Shown: piece by piece, positions 1 to 8,707 of the stretch
Numbering within the stretch: the stretch's first letter is position 1
Layout: each line of letters begins with the position of its first letter
NCBI RefSeq assembly: GCF_013184775.1
Contig: NZ_JAATVV010000007.1
Coordinates: forward strand, 248,001-312,000
Direction: 5' to 3'
Source of the DNA: Martelella sp. HB161492
GTDB taxonomy: Bacteria > Pseudomonadota > Alphaproteobacteria > Rhizobiales > Rhizobiaceae
DNA: 64,000 nucleotides
Notes under the pieces: generated by a model
Told to the model about the DNA's origin: nothing
Database searches by the model: none
The model's input: only the letters and a program-made list of their open reading frames with translations
Made by a program: the position numbers and the translations under genes

Positions 1-912
1 CGGCTTGCGGCCTTCTCCCGTCAGCAGGAGCTGGAAGCCGACGCCATCGGTATCCGCATGCTGGCCGAAGCCGGCTACGATCCCTTCGCTGCAGCCCGCT
101 TCCTGCGCTCCATGGAGGCCTTTTCCAACTATGAGGCCGACCATAACGATAATGGTCCGCAGGTCGACTTTCTGTCCAGCCACCCGAGCACGCCGCGCCG
201 CATCGACCTTGCGGAAGGCCATGCCCGTGATTACGCCGCCACCGGCAGTTTCGAAACGGGCAAGGATTATTATCTCGACGGTATTGATGGCATGCTGTTC
301 GGCAGCAATCCGGAAGATGGCTATATCCGCGACCGGACCTTCTATCATCCCAAGCTTCAGATCAGCTTCGAGGTACCGCCCGGATTTTCCATGGTCGACA
401 AGTCCAATGCTGTTGTCGCCATGGGACCGAATGATGTCGCAATCCGCTTTGACGGCGTCAACGCGCCAGCGCGCGAGGACCTGGCCGATTACATCAAAAG
501 CGGCTGGGTCACCGGCCTCGTCCCAGGCTCCGTCACCACGACGACCGTCGGCGGCATGCCGGCCGCCAATGCCAAGGCGGTCGCCGGAGACTGGCAGTTT
601 GACGTGACGGTGATCCGTTCCGGTTCCGATATCTATCGGCTGCTGACAGCCGCCCCCAAGGACAGCACTGCGCTTGAGCCGGCGGCCAACGCCGTCAGCG
701 CAAGCTTCCACAAGCTCAGTCCGCAGGAAGTCGCCGCGCTGAAACCCTTGCGCGTGCGTATCTACACCGTGAAACCCGGCGATAATGTCCAGACCGTTGC
801 CGGCATGATGATGGGAACCGAACGCAAGCTTGATCTCTTCAAGGTGCTGAACGCTCTTCCCTCCGGGGCCACGCTCTCAGTGGGTCAGAAGGTCAAGATC
901 GTTTCGGAATAA
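1..912 (+). CDS. M48 family metalloprotease with C-terminal LysM-like domain (5' truncated by window)
   Basis: The reading frame is open from base 1, so only the last 303 residues are seen. Residues 5-16 (SRQQELEADAIG) match the segment of M48 zinc peptidases that holds the third zinc ligand, the first Glu of ELEAD. The HExxH helix would lie upstream of the window. Residues of about 80-230 form a domain of unknown fold, and the last ~50 residues (IYTVKPGDNVQTVA, then LSVGQKVKIV) resemble a LysM peptidoglycan-binding repeat. M48 proteins of this kind act as periplasmic proteases in envelope quality control. The first ATG visible in frame, at 58, is internal to the domain and is not the start. 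It is convergent with the GNAT gene. Confidence 0.8.
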   Translation, partial: RLAAFSRQQELEADAIGIRMLAEAGYDPFAAARFLRSMEAFSNYEADHNDNGPQVDFLSSHPSTPRRIDLAEGHARDYAATGSFETGKDYYLDGIDGMLFGSNPEDGYIRDRTFYHPKLQISFEVPPGFSMVDKSNAVVAMGPNDVAIRFDGVNAPAREDLADYIKSGWVTGLVPGSVTTTTVGGMPAANAKAVAGDWQFDVTVIRSGSDIYRLLTAAPKDSTALEPAANAVSASFHKLSPQEVAALKPLRVRIYTVKPGDNVQTVAGMMMGTERKLDLFKVLNALPSGATLSVGQKVKIVSE

Positions 913-990
913 CCGCCGCACCGCTGTCGGCAGACAGGATTGAGGCCCGGGACGAAGCGGCTGCATCGTAGCTTTTCCATCGTCCGGGCT

Positions 991-1560
991 TCAGGCGGCA
1001 GTTCTGACAGCGCAGGCCGTGGGGTGGGCCGCTGTCAGCACAGCCGCGTCCTCTGCACCATCGCGCCGATGGAAAAGCCAGTCGCACCCGCCAAGCTGCA
1101 CGGCAGCACAGAAGCGAAAGCCCGCCTTGTGCAGCACGCGGCGGGATGCATGATTGCCAGGATGAACCACCGCTCCGACCGTGGCGCGGCCATGATCGGC
1201 TTCGGCGGCATCAAGAATGGCGGCAACGGCTTCCTGTGCCAGCCCGCGCCCCCAATGATCCGGGTTCAGATGATAGGACAGGTTGAGCCCGGCGACCGGA
1301 CCGTTCAGCGTGATGCCGGCGAAACCGATCGGATTGCCGTCACGTTCGATCAGATACCGCCCGAAACCGAAATCCTGCCAGTGACGGATCTCGAGCCTGA
1401 AGCGCCGCGCAATCCGCGCCGGCGGCTCGGTTTCGCGTTCACCGGCACCCGGCTTCATCTCCGGACGCGCGTAAAGTTCCTGCGCAAAGGACAGATCGCA
1501 ATATGATGGCGGCCGCAACAAAAGCCGCGATGTTTCAAGGGCGCGCGTCAAAGACTGCAT
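991..1560 (-). CDS. GNAT family N-acetyltransferase
   Basis: This is a 189-aa protein of the RimJ/RimL-like GNAT type, which transfers an acetyl group from acetyl-CoA to an amine; the substrate cannot be told. The opening (ETSRLLLRPP) and the acetyl-CoA loop (HWGRGLAQEA) are typical, followed by HPGNHASRRVLHKAGF, the usual motif-B region. The frame extends upstream to 1617. I chose ATG 1560 because GAGGAG lies 6 nt before it and because the family normally begins at the S/TxRLxLRP strand. It precedes no obvious partner; rpoH2 lies upstream on the same strand after about 100 bp. Confidence 0.85.
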   Translation of the reverse strand: MQSLTRALETSRLLLRPPSYCDLSFAQELYARPEMKPGAGERETEPPARIARRFRLEIRHWQDFGFGRYLIERDGNPIGFAGITLNGPVAGLNLSYHLNPDHWGRGLAQEAVAAILDAAEADHGRATVGAVVHPGNHASRRVLHKAGFRFCAAVQLGGCDWLFHRRDGAEDAAVLTAAHPTACAVRTAA

Positions 1561-1666
1561 CGCCAGCTCCTCCCACGAACCGACGCCACACCTCCCCGTG
1601 TGACGCGTCGTCCTCAAAACAGGACGACGCCGCCAAAACTGACAGAAATCAGTCAGACCGGCAAGT

Positions 1667-2539
1667 TCAGGCGTGGCCTGCCGGGCGCTGCATGATTTCG
1701 GACTCGCCGCCGGTCATGGCATCGCGCAGCTTCTCAATCGCCCGTGTTTCGATCTGGCGCACCCGCTCCTTGGAAATGCCCAGCTCGCTGCCGAGCGCCT
1801 CCAGCGTGGTCGCTTCCTCAGACAGCCGTCGCGCACGAATGATACGGTCTTCGCGCGGTGACAGGCGCCGCAAGGCGATTTTCAGCCGGCTGCTCATCCG
1901 CTCGCCGTCAATCATCACCGTGACCTGCTCTTCCGGCAAGGGCGCTGTGCAGACCAGAAAATCCATGCGTTCGCTCGCCCCATCTTCATCACTGACCGGG
2001 GCGTGCAGCGAGGAATCACTGGCCGAAAGGCGGGCATCCATGCTCTGCACGTCACCAACCTTGACGCCGAGCCGCGTCGCAATCTCGTTGTAGATTTCCT
2101 GAGAGGTCAGCGACCGGTTCTGCTCGGCAATCTTGGCTCTGAGCCGTCTGAGCTTGAAAAACAGAGCCTTTTGCGCCGAAGAGGTGCCGCCACGCACGAT
2201 CGACCAGTTACGCAGCACATAATCCTGCATCGCCGCCCGGATCCACCATGTGGCATAGGTGGAAAACCGGACGCCGCGCTCCGGCTCGAAGCGTGAGACA
2301 GCTTCCAGCAGGCCGACATAACCTTCCTGGACCAGATCGGATTTGGGCAGGCCGAAGCCGCGAAACCGCCCGGCCATGGAAACGACGAGGCGCAGATGCG
2401 CCATCGCGATATCATTGCGGGCCTTTCTGTCGCTGTCATTGCGCCAGCGCTCCGCCAGATCCTGCTCCTGCTCACGTGTCAGATAGGGCGCCGCCATGGC
2501 AGCGTCGACGAGGCTGCGGTCATCCTGATTTGAACCCAT
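1667..2539 (-). CDS. rpoH2: RNA polymerase sigma-32 family factor, RpoH2 type
   Basis: A 290-aa heat-shock-class sigma factor. Region 2 is clear (DLVQEGYVGLLEAVSRFEP, then RFSTYATWWIRAAMQDYVL). It is followed by the RpoH-specific box (QKALFFKLRR) and a C-terminal region 4.2 helix-turn-helix (LGISKERVRQIETRAIEKL). Rhizobia carry two or more rpoH genes. The position next to carD and the sequence suggest RpoH2, which in Sinorhizobium is controlled by the general stress sigma factor RpoE2/EcfG and serves oxidative and saline stress. The frame runs back to 2668, but ATG 2539 fits family length and has a GGCGGGAAG ribosome site. A candidate EcfG-type promoter lies about 130 bp upstream. Confidence 0.88.
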   Translation of the reverse strand: MGSNQDDRSLVDAAMAAPYLTREQEQDLAERWRNDSDRKARNDIAMAHLRLVVSMAGRFRGFGLPKSDLVQEGYVGLLEAVSRFEPERGVRFSTYATWWIRAAMQDYVLRNWSIVRGGTSSAQKALFFKLRRLRAKIAEQNRSLTSQEIYNEIATRLGVKVGDVQSMDARLSASDSSLHAPVSDEDGASERMDFLVCTAPLPEEQVTVMIDGERMSSRLKIALRRLSPREDRIIRARRLSEEATTLEALGSELGISKERVRQIETRAIEKLRDAMTGGESEIMQRPAGHA

Positions 2540-2617
2540 AACTTCCCGCCTTTCTCCCCACCCTGACCTCAGCATGCGACATTTTGTCCGCATCGCAATC
2601 GAAATCGCTTTGGTGAA

Positions 2618-2631
2618 ACTCAATTTTGAGT
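2618..2631. repeat. Perfect inverted repeat upstream of rpoH2
   Basis: ACTCAA-TT-TTGAGT has 6-bp perfect arms around a 2-bp spacer, about 80 bp upstream of the rpoH2 start and downstream of the candidate EcfG promoter. It could be an operator or a small leader hairpin; the sequence alone does not decide. Confidence 0.35.
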
Positions 2632-2669
2632 GAGCGGTCCTCCATTGCGCAAGACTGCCTAAGATCAAG

Positions 2670-2695
2670 AACGTATGAAACGGTTATTCGGTTCA
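2670..2695 (-). promoter_or_regulatory. Candidate EcfG/RpoE2-type promoter of rpoH2
   Basis: On the minus strand TGAAC is followed by 17 bases and CGTT. This fits the alphaproteobacterial general-stress consensus (GGAAC, 16-17 bases, CGTT; in Sinorhizobium, GGAAC-N18/19-TT) except for T in the first position. It sits about 130 bp upstream of rpoH2, a known RpoE2 target in Sinorhizobium. Confidence 0.4.
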
Positions 2696-2747
2696 TCTGC
2701 CGACGCGTTTTTTTTGACCGGTCGCGTCCTGCTGGCCGGCGGGCATG

Positions 2748-2774
2748 AAAAAACCGGCCGCGAAGGCCGGTTTT
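2748..2774 (-). terminator. Rho-independent terminator after carD
   Basis: Perfect 10-bp stem (AAAACCGGCC with GGCCGGTTTT) around a 5-nt loop. On the minus strand it is followed by a run of six T, 30 bp beyond the carD stop codon. Confidence 0.85.
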
Positions 2775-2803
2775 GACAACTGATCAAAGTCTTGAAAGAC
2801 CGC

Positions 2804-3373
2804 TTACGCGGCTTCCTCATGGGCGTCATCGTCTTCACTGACCTTGCCGCGCTTGGGAGACTTGGCAAGATGGGTTTCGACCAGACGAACCGCTTCCGTT
2901 TCCGACATCTTGTTGACGGCTGCGATCTCGCGCGCCATGCGATCAAGAGCGGCTTCGTAAAGCTGACGCTCGGAATAGGATTGCTCAGGCTGATTATCGG
3001 CCCGGTAAAGGTCACGGACAACTTCCGCAATCGAGATCAGATCGCCGGAATTGATCTTGGCATCATATTCCTGAGCGCGACGCGACCACATGGTGCGCTT
3101 GATGCGGGCCTTGCCCTGCACAACCTTCAGAGCACGCTCGACGAAATCCGTCTCCGACAGCTTGCGCATGCCGATGCTCATCGCTTTGGCGACCGGAACC
3201 TTCAGTCGCATCTTGTCCTTGTCGAAATCGATAACGAAGAGTTCGAGCTTCATGCCCGCCACTTCCTGTTCCTCAATCGCAGTGATCGTGCCTACACCGT
3301 GTGCCGGATAGACAATCGCTTCACCAGTCTTGAAACCGTGACGACCCGAAGACTTGTTCTGTTGTACTGTCAT
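2804..3373 (-). CDS. carD: CarD family transcriptional regulator
   Basis: A 189-aa CarD/CdnL-like protein that binds the RNA polymerase beta subunit and stabilises open promoter complexes. The N-terminal RNA-polymerase interaction domain is visible (FKTGEAIVYPAHGVGTI, then EEQEVAGMKLELFVIDF). The C-terminal helical domain ends in a charged, acidic tail (SEDDDAHEEAA). The frame extends to 3457, but ATG 3373 matches the length of rhizobial homologues and has AGGGAG upstream. It is followed by a strong terminator. fdxA, the S4 gene and the helicase lie upstream on the same strand. Confidence 0.92.
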   Translation of the reverse strand: MTVQQNKSSGRHGFKTGEAIVYPAHGVGTITAIEEQEVAGMKLELFVIDFDKDKMRLKVPVAKAMSIGMRKLSETDFVERALKVVQGKARIKRTMWSRRAQEYDAKINSGDLISIAEVVRDLYRADNQPEQSYSERQLYEAALDRMAREIAAVNKMSETEAVRLVETHLAKSPKRGKVSEDDDAHEEAA

Positions 3374-3789
3374 ATGCTTCAAAAACTCCCTGTTACGCAT
3401 CCGGCGGGCGCCGGCGCCGGGCGGAATCACCCGACAGTGGCGAGCGTTTGACGTCACTCGCCTGCTGTATCCACCAAACGTGCATAATAAAGCGTCGCGT
3501 ACTCAGGCCCGAAGCCATTGCGCACATAATCCGGGGGGAAAAGATCGACGTTTATTTGATTGCTTTCTTGGCTAGGATGGCAAATTTTGCCGTTTTTTGG
3601 ATCAGTCCCAAATATGTAGCACAAGATTGGCGCAGAATCAATGAAACATGCACCCGCGACCGTCGCCACGGGTGAAAATAACGATGTTGGCCGAGACCTA
3701 TCCAATTTGCGGCCATTCGCCAAGCCCCAAAATGCCGATCAGCACCAAAAAAACAACAGCCTTCGATCAGTGTCGAAATGATGCCGTTA
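3374..3789. other. Non-coding stretch between fdxA and carD
   Basis: About 416 bp with no supported gene. It is more AT-rich than its surroundings and includes T-rich tracts near 3560-3610. A short inverted repeat, CACCCG 3651-3656 with CGGGTG 3669-3674, lies downstream of fdxA but has no T-run. The region probably holds the carD promoter. Open frames here are short and unconvincing. Confidence 0.5.
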
Positions 3790-4128
3790 TCAATCGCCCT
3801 TGCCGGGCTTGTCCGAGAAAAACTTCTCGAACTTGTTTTCCACGCCATCCATCTCGGCAGCCTCATCCATCGGCTCGCGCTTGATGGTGATATTCGGCCA
3901 TTGCGTCGAATATTCGGCATTGAGCTTCAGCCAGTCATCAAGTCCCGGCTCGGTATCCGGGCGGATCGCCTCGGCTGGACATTCCGGTTCACAGACGCCG
4001 CAATCGATACATTCATCGGGATTGATGACGAGAAAGTTCTCGCCCTCATAAAAGCAGTCTACCGGGCAGACTTCGACACAATCCGTGTATTTGCAGCGAA
4101 TGCAGTTGTCGGTCACGACATACGTCAT
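3790..4128 (-). CDS. fdxA: 7Fe/8Fe ferredoxin FdxA
   Basis: A 112-aa FdxA-type ferredoxin, a soluble electron carrier. The N-terminus ([19 protein letters not shown]) supplies the [3Fe-4S] and part of the [4Fe-4S] ligands, and the second motif ([12 protein letters not shown]) supplies the rest. The ~50-residue C-terminal extension is typical of the alphaproteobacterial FdxA family. It is distinct from the nif-associated FdxN at 31.3 kb. The order helicase, S4 protein, fdxA, carD on one strand is common in rhizobia as I recall it. Its electron partner is not shown by the context. Confidence 0.93.
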   Translation of the reverse strand: MTYVVTDNCIRCKYTDCVEVCPVDCFYEGENFLVINPDECIDCGVCEPECPAEAIRPDTEPGLDDWLKLNAEYSTQWPNITIKREPMDEAAEMDGVENKFEKFFSDKPGKGD

Positions 4129-4361
4129 GAAAGGCTCCAGATCAGAAATTCCCGACGGACAGTTCCATGAACCACCCGTCTTCAGCGCAATTACAAAGCC
4201 GTCTCACACTGGCCGAGACCGGCAGAGCACTTTGCCTTCATGGCCTGAGGTACCGGCTTTGACGCGCTATCGCAAGAACATTTCGTTCCACAGATCAGCA
4301 GAACGCAGGCAGGATTTTTCCTTTTCAGCGGCTGCAACACCATGCATGACGCAAAATCAGC

Positions 4362-4787
4362 TCAAAGATCTTCGTCTCCGGTGAGCCGGTCCAGGGCGCG
4401 CCTTTCCTTCTTCGTCGGCCGCCCGGAGCCGGGAAGACGCTGGGCCTGCTCGAACGGCGTCAGCGGTTCACGCTTCGGCACTGGCGGGCTGTGATCCTCG
4501 TAAAGACGCTGCGCTTCCTCATATGGACCGCGCCGGCTGCCCGCCGCCACCACGACCAGCACCACATCGCGCCGCTCCAGCGCCAGTTCGACACGGTCGC
4601 CCGGCATGATTTCGACGCTGGAACGGGCAATCTTCTGCCCGTTCACACGAACATGGCCGCTGTCGACCAGCTTTTGCGCCAGAGAGCGCGATTTTGCCAT
4701 GCGGGTGAAAAACAGCCATTTGTCGATGCGCTGGCGTTCGCCGCCAGCGCGCTCGTCGGTTCCGGTCCTGTCCGCCGCCCTGGCCAT
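4362..4787 (-). CDS. S4-domain RNA-binding protein (Hsp15-like)
   Basis: A 141-aa protein with an S4 RNA-binding domain at about residues 19-80 (RIDKWLFFTRMAKSRSLAQKLV, then GHVRVNGQKI) and a basic, low-complexity C-terminus. The domain resembles Hsp15/HslR, which in E. coli binds 50S subunits carrying stalled nascent chains. The gene starts 5 bp after the helicase stop codon with GAGG 3 nt before the ATG, so the two are probably co-transcribed and perhaps translationally coupled. The link with an RNA helicase suggests a role in RNA or ribosome quality control. Confidence 0.85.
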   Translation of the reverse strand: MARAADRTGTDERAGGERQRIDKWLFFTRMAKSRSLAQKLVDSGHVRVNGQKIARSSVEIMPGDRVELALERRDVVLVVVAAGSRRGPYEEAQRLYEDHSPPVPKREPLTPFEQAQRLPGSGRPTKKERRALDRLTGDEDL

Positions 4788-4792
4788 TGGCC

Positions 4793-7700
4793 TCAGCGCT
4801 TCATCTGCGCCTTCAGCGCAGCAAGCTTGGCAAAGGGTGAATCTGGATCAACCGGCTTTTCGCGCCGCTGCGGACGCTCATTGCGCTGCGGACGATCCTC
4901 ATCGCGACGCTCGCGCTTCGGTCCCTTGCCGTGACGCTGACCACGGGAAGCCTGCTCGCCCTCGCCGCGCGGTTCGCCCTGGCCGCTGCCCTGGCCGCCC
5001 TTGCGGCCCTGCGGCCGCTGGCCACGGCCACGCTCGGGACGGTTGCCACGTTCATTCTGCGAACGCCCGCCGCCCGGACGCCAGAGCAGAACCGGCTTCG
5101 GCTCTTCAGCCGGCTTTTCCTCCGTTGCCGCGACAGCCTCATCCACGGCTGCGGCAGCCGTTTCGGCAGGCGCGGCATTGTCCGTCGAAACGGGGCTTTC
5201 CTCAGCGTCAGCCGGAGCCGCCGAAGCCTCACCCTCTGAAGGGCTCTCGGTCTTTTCAGCCGTTGCGGCGTGACGCTTGGCAACGGTTTCAACCGCAACG
5301 CCGGCCGGCTTTGCCTGCTGGGTCTGCGCCTCGCGCTCGGCCTGGATCGCCGTCAGTTTCTCGACCTCTTCCGGACTTGCCACATCCGCGCGATAGCCGA
5401 GACCCTTGAGGATTTCTTCCATATCATCGGGCGTTGCACCGAGGATCGACATCATCGCCGGCGTGGTGACAAACCGGCGCCCGTCAAAGGCACCTTCCGG
5501 CGGCAGCGCATCGCTTGCCTTCCACTGGGTCAGCGGGCGGATGAGATCGGCCAGTCGCTCGAGAATGTCGATGCGCACGGCGCGCTTGCCGAGAAAGCGG
5601 AAACCGGCCAGCTTGTAGAACATGCGCTCATAGGTCGGGTCGGTGACGACGGAGGTACGCCCGGCCGCCAGAACCGGAATGAGCTCGCCATAGCCGGGTT
5701 TTTCCAGGCCGTCATTCTTCAGCGCCCACAACAGCGTGATCAGCTCGGCCGGTGCCGGCTTCAGAAGTGCCGGAATGAAGACGTGATAGGCGCCGAAGCG
5801 GACACCGTAATGGCGCATCGAAGCGCGTGCGTCCTGATCCAGCGACTTCACCTCATTGGCCACATCGCGGCGGAACAGAACGCCCAGATTCTCAACCAGC
5901 TGGAAGGCCAGGCCACGCGCCAGGCCCTGAATATCCTCGGCCCGGGACAATTCATCGAGCGGTTTCAGCACCGTCTGGATGTGATGCGCGACGAAACGCT
6001 CGATGCGGGCAACCGCGTGATCACGCGCCGGCCCGGACAACTGTTCGTCCGCCAGCAGGATGACCCGCGGGCGCAGGATATCATCGCCGGCGACGAGGCG
6101 GGCCACCGGATCGCCAAGCCATCGCAGGCTGCCCGACGCATCAATCGCCAGGTCCGCATTGCCCGAGGCATGCAGCCTTGCGGCGCGCGCCTCAAACTCC
6201 AGCGCCAGCGCCTTCTGCGCTGCCGCCTCGATCGCCTTGGCGTCAGGTCCCTCAGCGCCGGAAACGGCCTTGAAGCGAAATCCCGCCAATTCCCCTACAT
6301 GATGCCCTTCAACGAAGACATCACCATTCACGCTTATTTCTGCTTCCAGCATCGCATTCTCTCTCAGGCGCTTCATCAGCACAGATGTCCTGCGGTCAAC
6401 GAAGCGTTTCGTCAACCTTTCATGCAGTGCATCCGACAGCCGATCCTCGATTTTCCGTGTCTTTTCCTGCCAGTGTGTCGGATCGGCAAGCCAACCCGGT
6501 CGATTTGAAACATAAGTCCATGTTCTGATCTGGGCGATCCGCGCGGAAAGCGTGTCGATCTCGCCATCCGTCCGGTCCGCATGGCGGACCTGGCTCGCCA
6601 GAAAATCCTCGTCCACCTGCCCGCGATCAACCAGGTCACGATAGAGCGAGGCAATCAGATCGGCATGCTGTGCCGGGGCAATCCGGCGATAATCCGGCAG
6701 CGAGCAGGCATCCCACAGGGTTTCGATCCGCGCCGGGCGATCCGCGCGCGCAACAATGTCGGGATTGCGCGTCAGAAACTCCAGTGCCCGCTGATCCACA
6801 GCCGGCAGGGCGCGGGTCAGGCCGGATACGGTCGGCACCTGATCAAGGCTGTTTCTGAGGGCTGCAAGCGAGGCGAAATCCAGCGCTTTCGAGCGCCATT
6901 GCAGCACCTTCACCGGATCGAATTCATGCGCTTCGATACGCTCAACCAGCTCATCATCAAAGGGGGCGACCCTGCCCGTCACGCCGAATGTGCCGTCGCT
7001 GGTGTGTCGCCCGGCCCGGCCGGCCACCTGGGCCAGCTCGCCGGGATTGAGCGGACGGTACTGAAACCCGTCAAATTTCCGATCCTGGGCAAAGGCCACA
7101 TGATCGACATCGAGGTTCAGCCCCATGCCGATCGCGTCCGTCGCCACCAGATATTCGACATCACCGTTCTGATAGAGTTCAACCTGGGCATTGCGGGTAC
7201 GCGGCGACAGCGCACCAAGCACAACGGCAGCGCCGCCACGCTGGCGGCGGATCAGCTCGGCGATCGCATAGACCTCGTCGGACGAAAAGGCGACGACGGC
7301 GGAACGGCGCGGCAGGCGTGTGATCTTCTTCTGCCCGGCATAAAGCAGATGCGACATGCGCGGCCGTTCGATCACCGAAATGCCCGGCAGCAGGCTCCTG
7401 AGGATCGGCTTCATCGTCGCAGCGCCAAGCAGCAGGGTTTCCTCGCGGCCGCGCAGGTGCAGGATCCGGTCCGTGAAGATATGGCCCCGCTCCATGTCGC
7501 CGGCCAGCTGCACTTCATCGATCGCGACAAAGGCAACATCGGCCTCGCGCGGCATGGCCTCGACGGTGCAGACCTGAAAACGGGCTTTGGGCGGGCTGAT
7601 CTTTTCTTCGCCGGTGATCAGCGCGACATTGTTGACGCCGACCTTTTCAACGACCCGTCCGTAGACTTCGCGCGCAAGCAGCCTCAACGGCAGTCCGATC

Positions 7701-7801
7701 ACGCCGCTCGAATGCGCCACCATGCGCTCGATTGCAAAATGGGTCTTTCCGGTATTGGTCGGTCCGAGCATCGCGGTCACCCCGCGTCCGCTCAAGATCA
7801 T
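4793..7801 (-). CDS. SUV3-like DExH RNA/DNA helicase with disordered basic tail
   Basis: A 1002-aa superfamily 2 helicase related to mitochondrial SUV3. Walker A is GPTNTGKT near the N-terminus, the motif II equivalent is AIDEVQ, and motif VI is QVAGRAGR. The core (about 1-400) is followed by a long helical region and a tail of about 150 residues rich in Ala/Glu, then Arg/Gly/Gln (RGRGQRPQGRKGG and repeats). The tail resembles the RG-rich tails of RNA-degradosome proteins. The frame extends to 8125. I prefer ATG 7801, nine residues before Walker A, with AAGG close upstream; ATG 7915 is an alternative. It leads an operon with the S4 protein. Confidence 0.85.
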   Translation of the reverse strand: MILSGRGVTAMLGPTNTGKTHFAIERMVAHSSGVIGLPLRLLAREVYGRVVEKVGVNNVALITGEEKISPPKARFQVCTVEAMPREADVAFVAIDEVQLAGDMERGHIFTDRILHLRGREETLLLGAATMKPILRSLLPGISVIERPRMSHLLYAGQKKITRLPRRSAVVAFSSDEVYAIAELIRRQRGGAAVVLGALSPRTRNAQVELYQNGDVEYLVATDAIGMGLNLDVDHVAFAQDRKFDGFQYRPLNPGELAQVAGRAGRHTSDGTFGVTGRVAPFDDELVERIEAHEFDPVKVLQWRSKALDFASLAALRNSLDQVPTVSGLTRALPAVDQRALEFLTRNPDIVARADRPARIETLWDACSLPDYRRIAPAQHADLIASLYRDLVDRGQVDEDFLASQVRHADRTDGEIDTLSARIAQIRTWTYVSNRPGWLADPTHWQEKTRKIEDRLSDALHERLTKRFVDRRTSVLMKRLRENAMLEAEISVNGDVFVEGHHVGELAGFRFKAVSGAEGPDAKAIEAAAQKALALEFEARAARLHASGNADLAIDASGSLRWLGDPVARLVAGDDILRPRVILLADEQLSGPARDHAVARIERFVAHHIQTVLKPLDELSRAEDIQGLARGLAFQLVENLGVLFRRDVANEVKSLDQDARASMRHYGVRFGAYHVFIPALLKPAPAELITLLWALKNDGLEKPGYGELIPVLAAGRTSVVTDPTYERMFYKLAGFRFLGKRAVRIDILERLADLIRPLTQWKASDALPPEGAFDGRRFVTTPAMMSILGATPDDMEEILKGLGYRADVASPEEVEKLTAIQAEREAQTQQAKPAGVAVETVAKRHAATAEKTESPSEGEASAAPADAEESPVSTDNAAPAETAAAAVDEAVAATEEKPAEEPKPVLLWRPGGGRSQNERGNRPERGRGQRPQGRKGGQGSGQGEPRGEGEQASRGQRHGKGPKRERRDEDRPQRNERPQRREKPVDPDSPFAKLAALKAQMKR

Positions 7802-8008
7802 GGCCTTAGCATTCAATGTCCCGGTCCCGATCCTTTTTGCTGGGGCCAAGGGACCTGCCCCCAACAGTGTCGTCCTCAATTGCGGCGCTTGTCCTCCCGG
7901 TCCGCGCCAGCGCATCCCTGTATAGATGGCTCTTGGCCCGCCCGCAAGCAAGGAGGCGCGCTGTTTTCGCCTTTTCGCCCCCTGCACGTTAAGAATTGGA
8001 ACAGATGC

Positions 8009-8028
8009 GAACGAAAAGGCGACGAATC
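8009..8028 (+). repeat. 20-nt direct repeat, copy 1
   Basis: Identical over 20 nt to 8263-8282, and further matched in part downstream (GC.GAC-like). The core CGAAAAGGCGA also occurs inverted at 7967-7977. Function unknown. Confidence 0.8.
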
Positions 8029-8262
8029 GCTGACCTGGAAGGCTTCCCGCTTTGTTCACGGCTAGATCTTGGGGCCAGATCCATCTGCACCACGATATCT
8101 CGGATCCGATCAGGCCACACCGCATGATCCGGCGTCAAAATGGCGCTGCCATGTTAATCTTTCTTGCCGAAATCTTAACAATTTCGTTACCCTCGACGCC
8201 ATCTGGAAAGCGTGAACCTTGTGGCTGCAAACAACCTGGAATTAACCTTCAGGCCAAAGTGA

Positions 8263-8282
8263 GAACGAAAAGGCGACGAATC
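8263..8282 (+). repeat. 20-nt direct repeat, copy 2
   Basis: Second exact copy of the 8009-8028 sequence, 254 bp away, in the same orientation. Confidence 0.8.
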
Positions 8283-8432
8283 ACAGACAGCGGCATTTTC
8301 TACTTTTGTTCACCGCTATATCTGGTGTAATTCACTGTTTCTTAACCATATTTTTCTTCGCAAGGGCCCGGCGGATCATGTTTTTGAAGCGCCCTCGTTA
8401 ACCTTTTGCGCCCCCCTGGCAAGGGATTTTCG

Positions 8433-8458
8433 GGAACCGGAAGCAGCATTGAGGAATT
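8433..8458 (+). promoter_or_regulatory. Candidate EcfG/RpoE2-type promoter
   Basis: GGAAC followed by 19 bases and TT matches the Sinorhizobium RpoE2 pattern. It ends 33 bp before the DUF3309 ATG. Genes of this family are often general-stress genes, which agrees, but the -10 element is only two bases and could be chance. Confidence 0.35.
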
Positions 8459-8491
8459 CCTATCTTCAAGAGAAACCAAAGGAGTTCCCCC

Positions 8492-8647
8492 ATGCTCGGA
8501 ACCATTCTTCTGATTGTCCTTATCCTGCTTCTCATCGGCGCTCTGCCGAGCTGGGGCTATTCCCGCAGCTGGGGCTATGGCCCGTCCGGCGGCGTTGGCC
8601 TGCTGGTGCTGATCATTATTGTTCTCTTACTTTTGGGCGTCGTCTGA
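8492..8647 (+). CDS. DUF3309 family small membrane protein
   Basis: A 51-residue protein with two hydrophobic segments, residues 4-18 (TILLIVLILLLIGAL) and 35-51 (VGLLVLIIIVLLLLGVV). They are joined by an aromatic Gly/Ser loop with SWGY twice (SWGYSRSWGYGPSGG). This composition and length are characteristic of the DUF3309 family, tiny inner-membrane proteins of unknown function common in alphaproteobacteria. AAAGGAG lies 8 nt before the ATG. The gene is followed after 60 bp by a small lipoprotein gene on the same strand, and a possible general-stress promoter precedes it. Confidence 0.85.
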   Translation: MLGTILLIVLILLLIGALPSWGYSRSWGYGPSGGVGLLVLIIIVLLLLGVV

Positions 8648-8707
8648 TAACATGTCACGTGTTCAGAAGCTAAAAAAGGCAACCGGAAACAGCCAAAGGA
8701 ACACGCC

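Larger units (their letters stand above)
7802..8491. other. Long intergenic region upstream of the helicase and of the DUF3309 gene
   Basis: About 690 bp between divergent genes. It contains a duplicated 20-nt sequence (8009-8028 and 8263-8282), an inverted 11-nt core of it (7967-7977), several TTAA-containing motifs (for example around 8155, 8177, 8240, 8341 and 8398), and a candidate EcfG promoter at 8433-8458. The helicase frame could extend to 7915 or beyond with a different start. No RNA gene was recognised. Confidence 0.5.

Noticed and set aside
3454-3723. 89-codon minus-strand frame between fdxA and carD
   Set aside because: No ribosome site, motif or conserved look; it lies in AT-rich intergenic DNA.
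7802-8125. 108-residue N-terminal extension of the helicase
   Set aside because: It is composed of Arg/Gly/Pro-rich text unlike the family and crosses the repeat region. ATG 7801 puts Walker A where homologues have it, though ATG 7915 cannot be fully excluded.
8126-8491. Possible small RNA or replication origin in the TTAA-rich intergenic stretch
   Set aside because: No DnaA-box cluster, hemE/dnaA/parAB context or clear RNA structure with terminator was seen.
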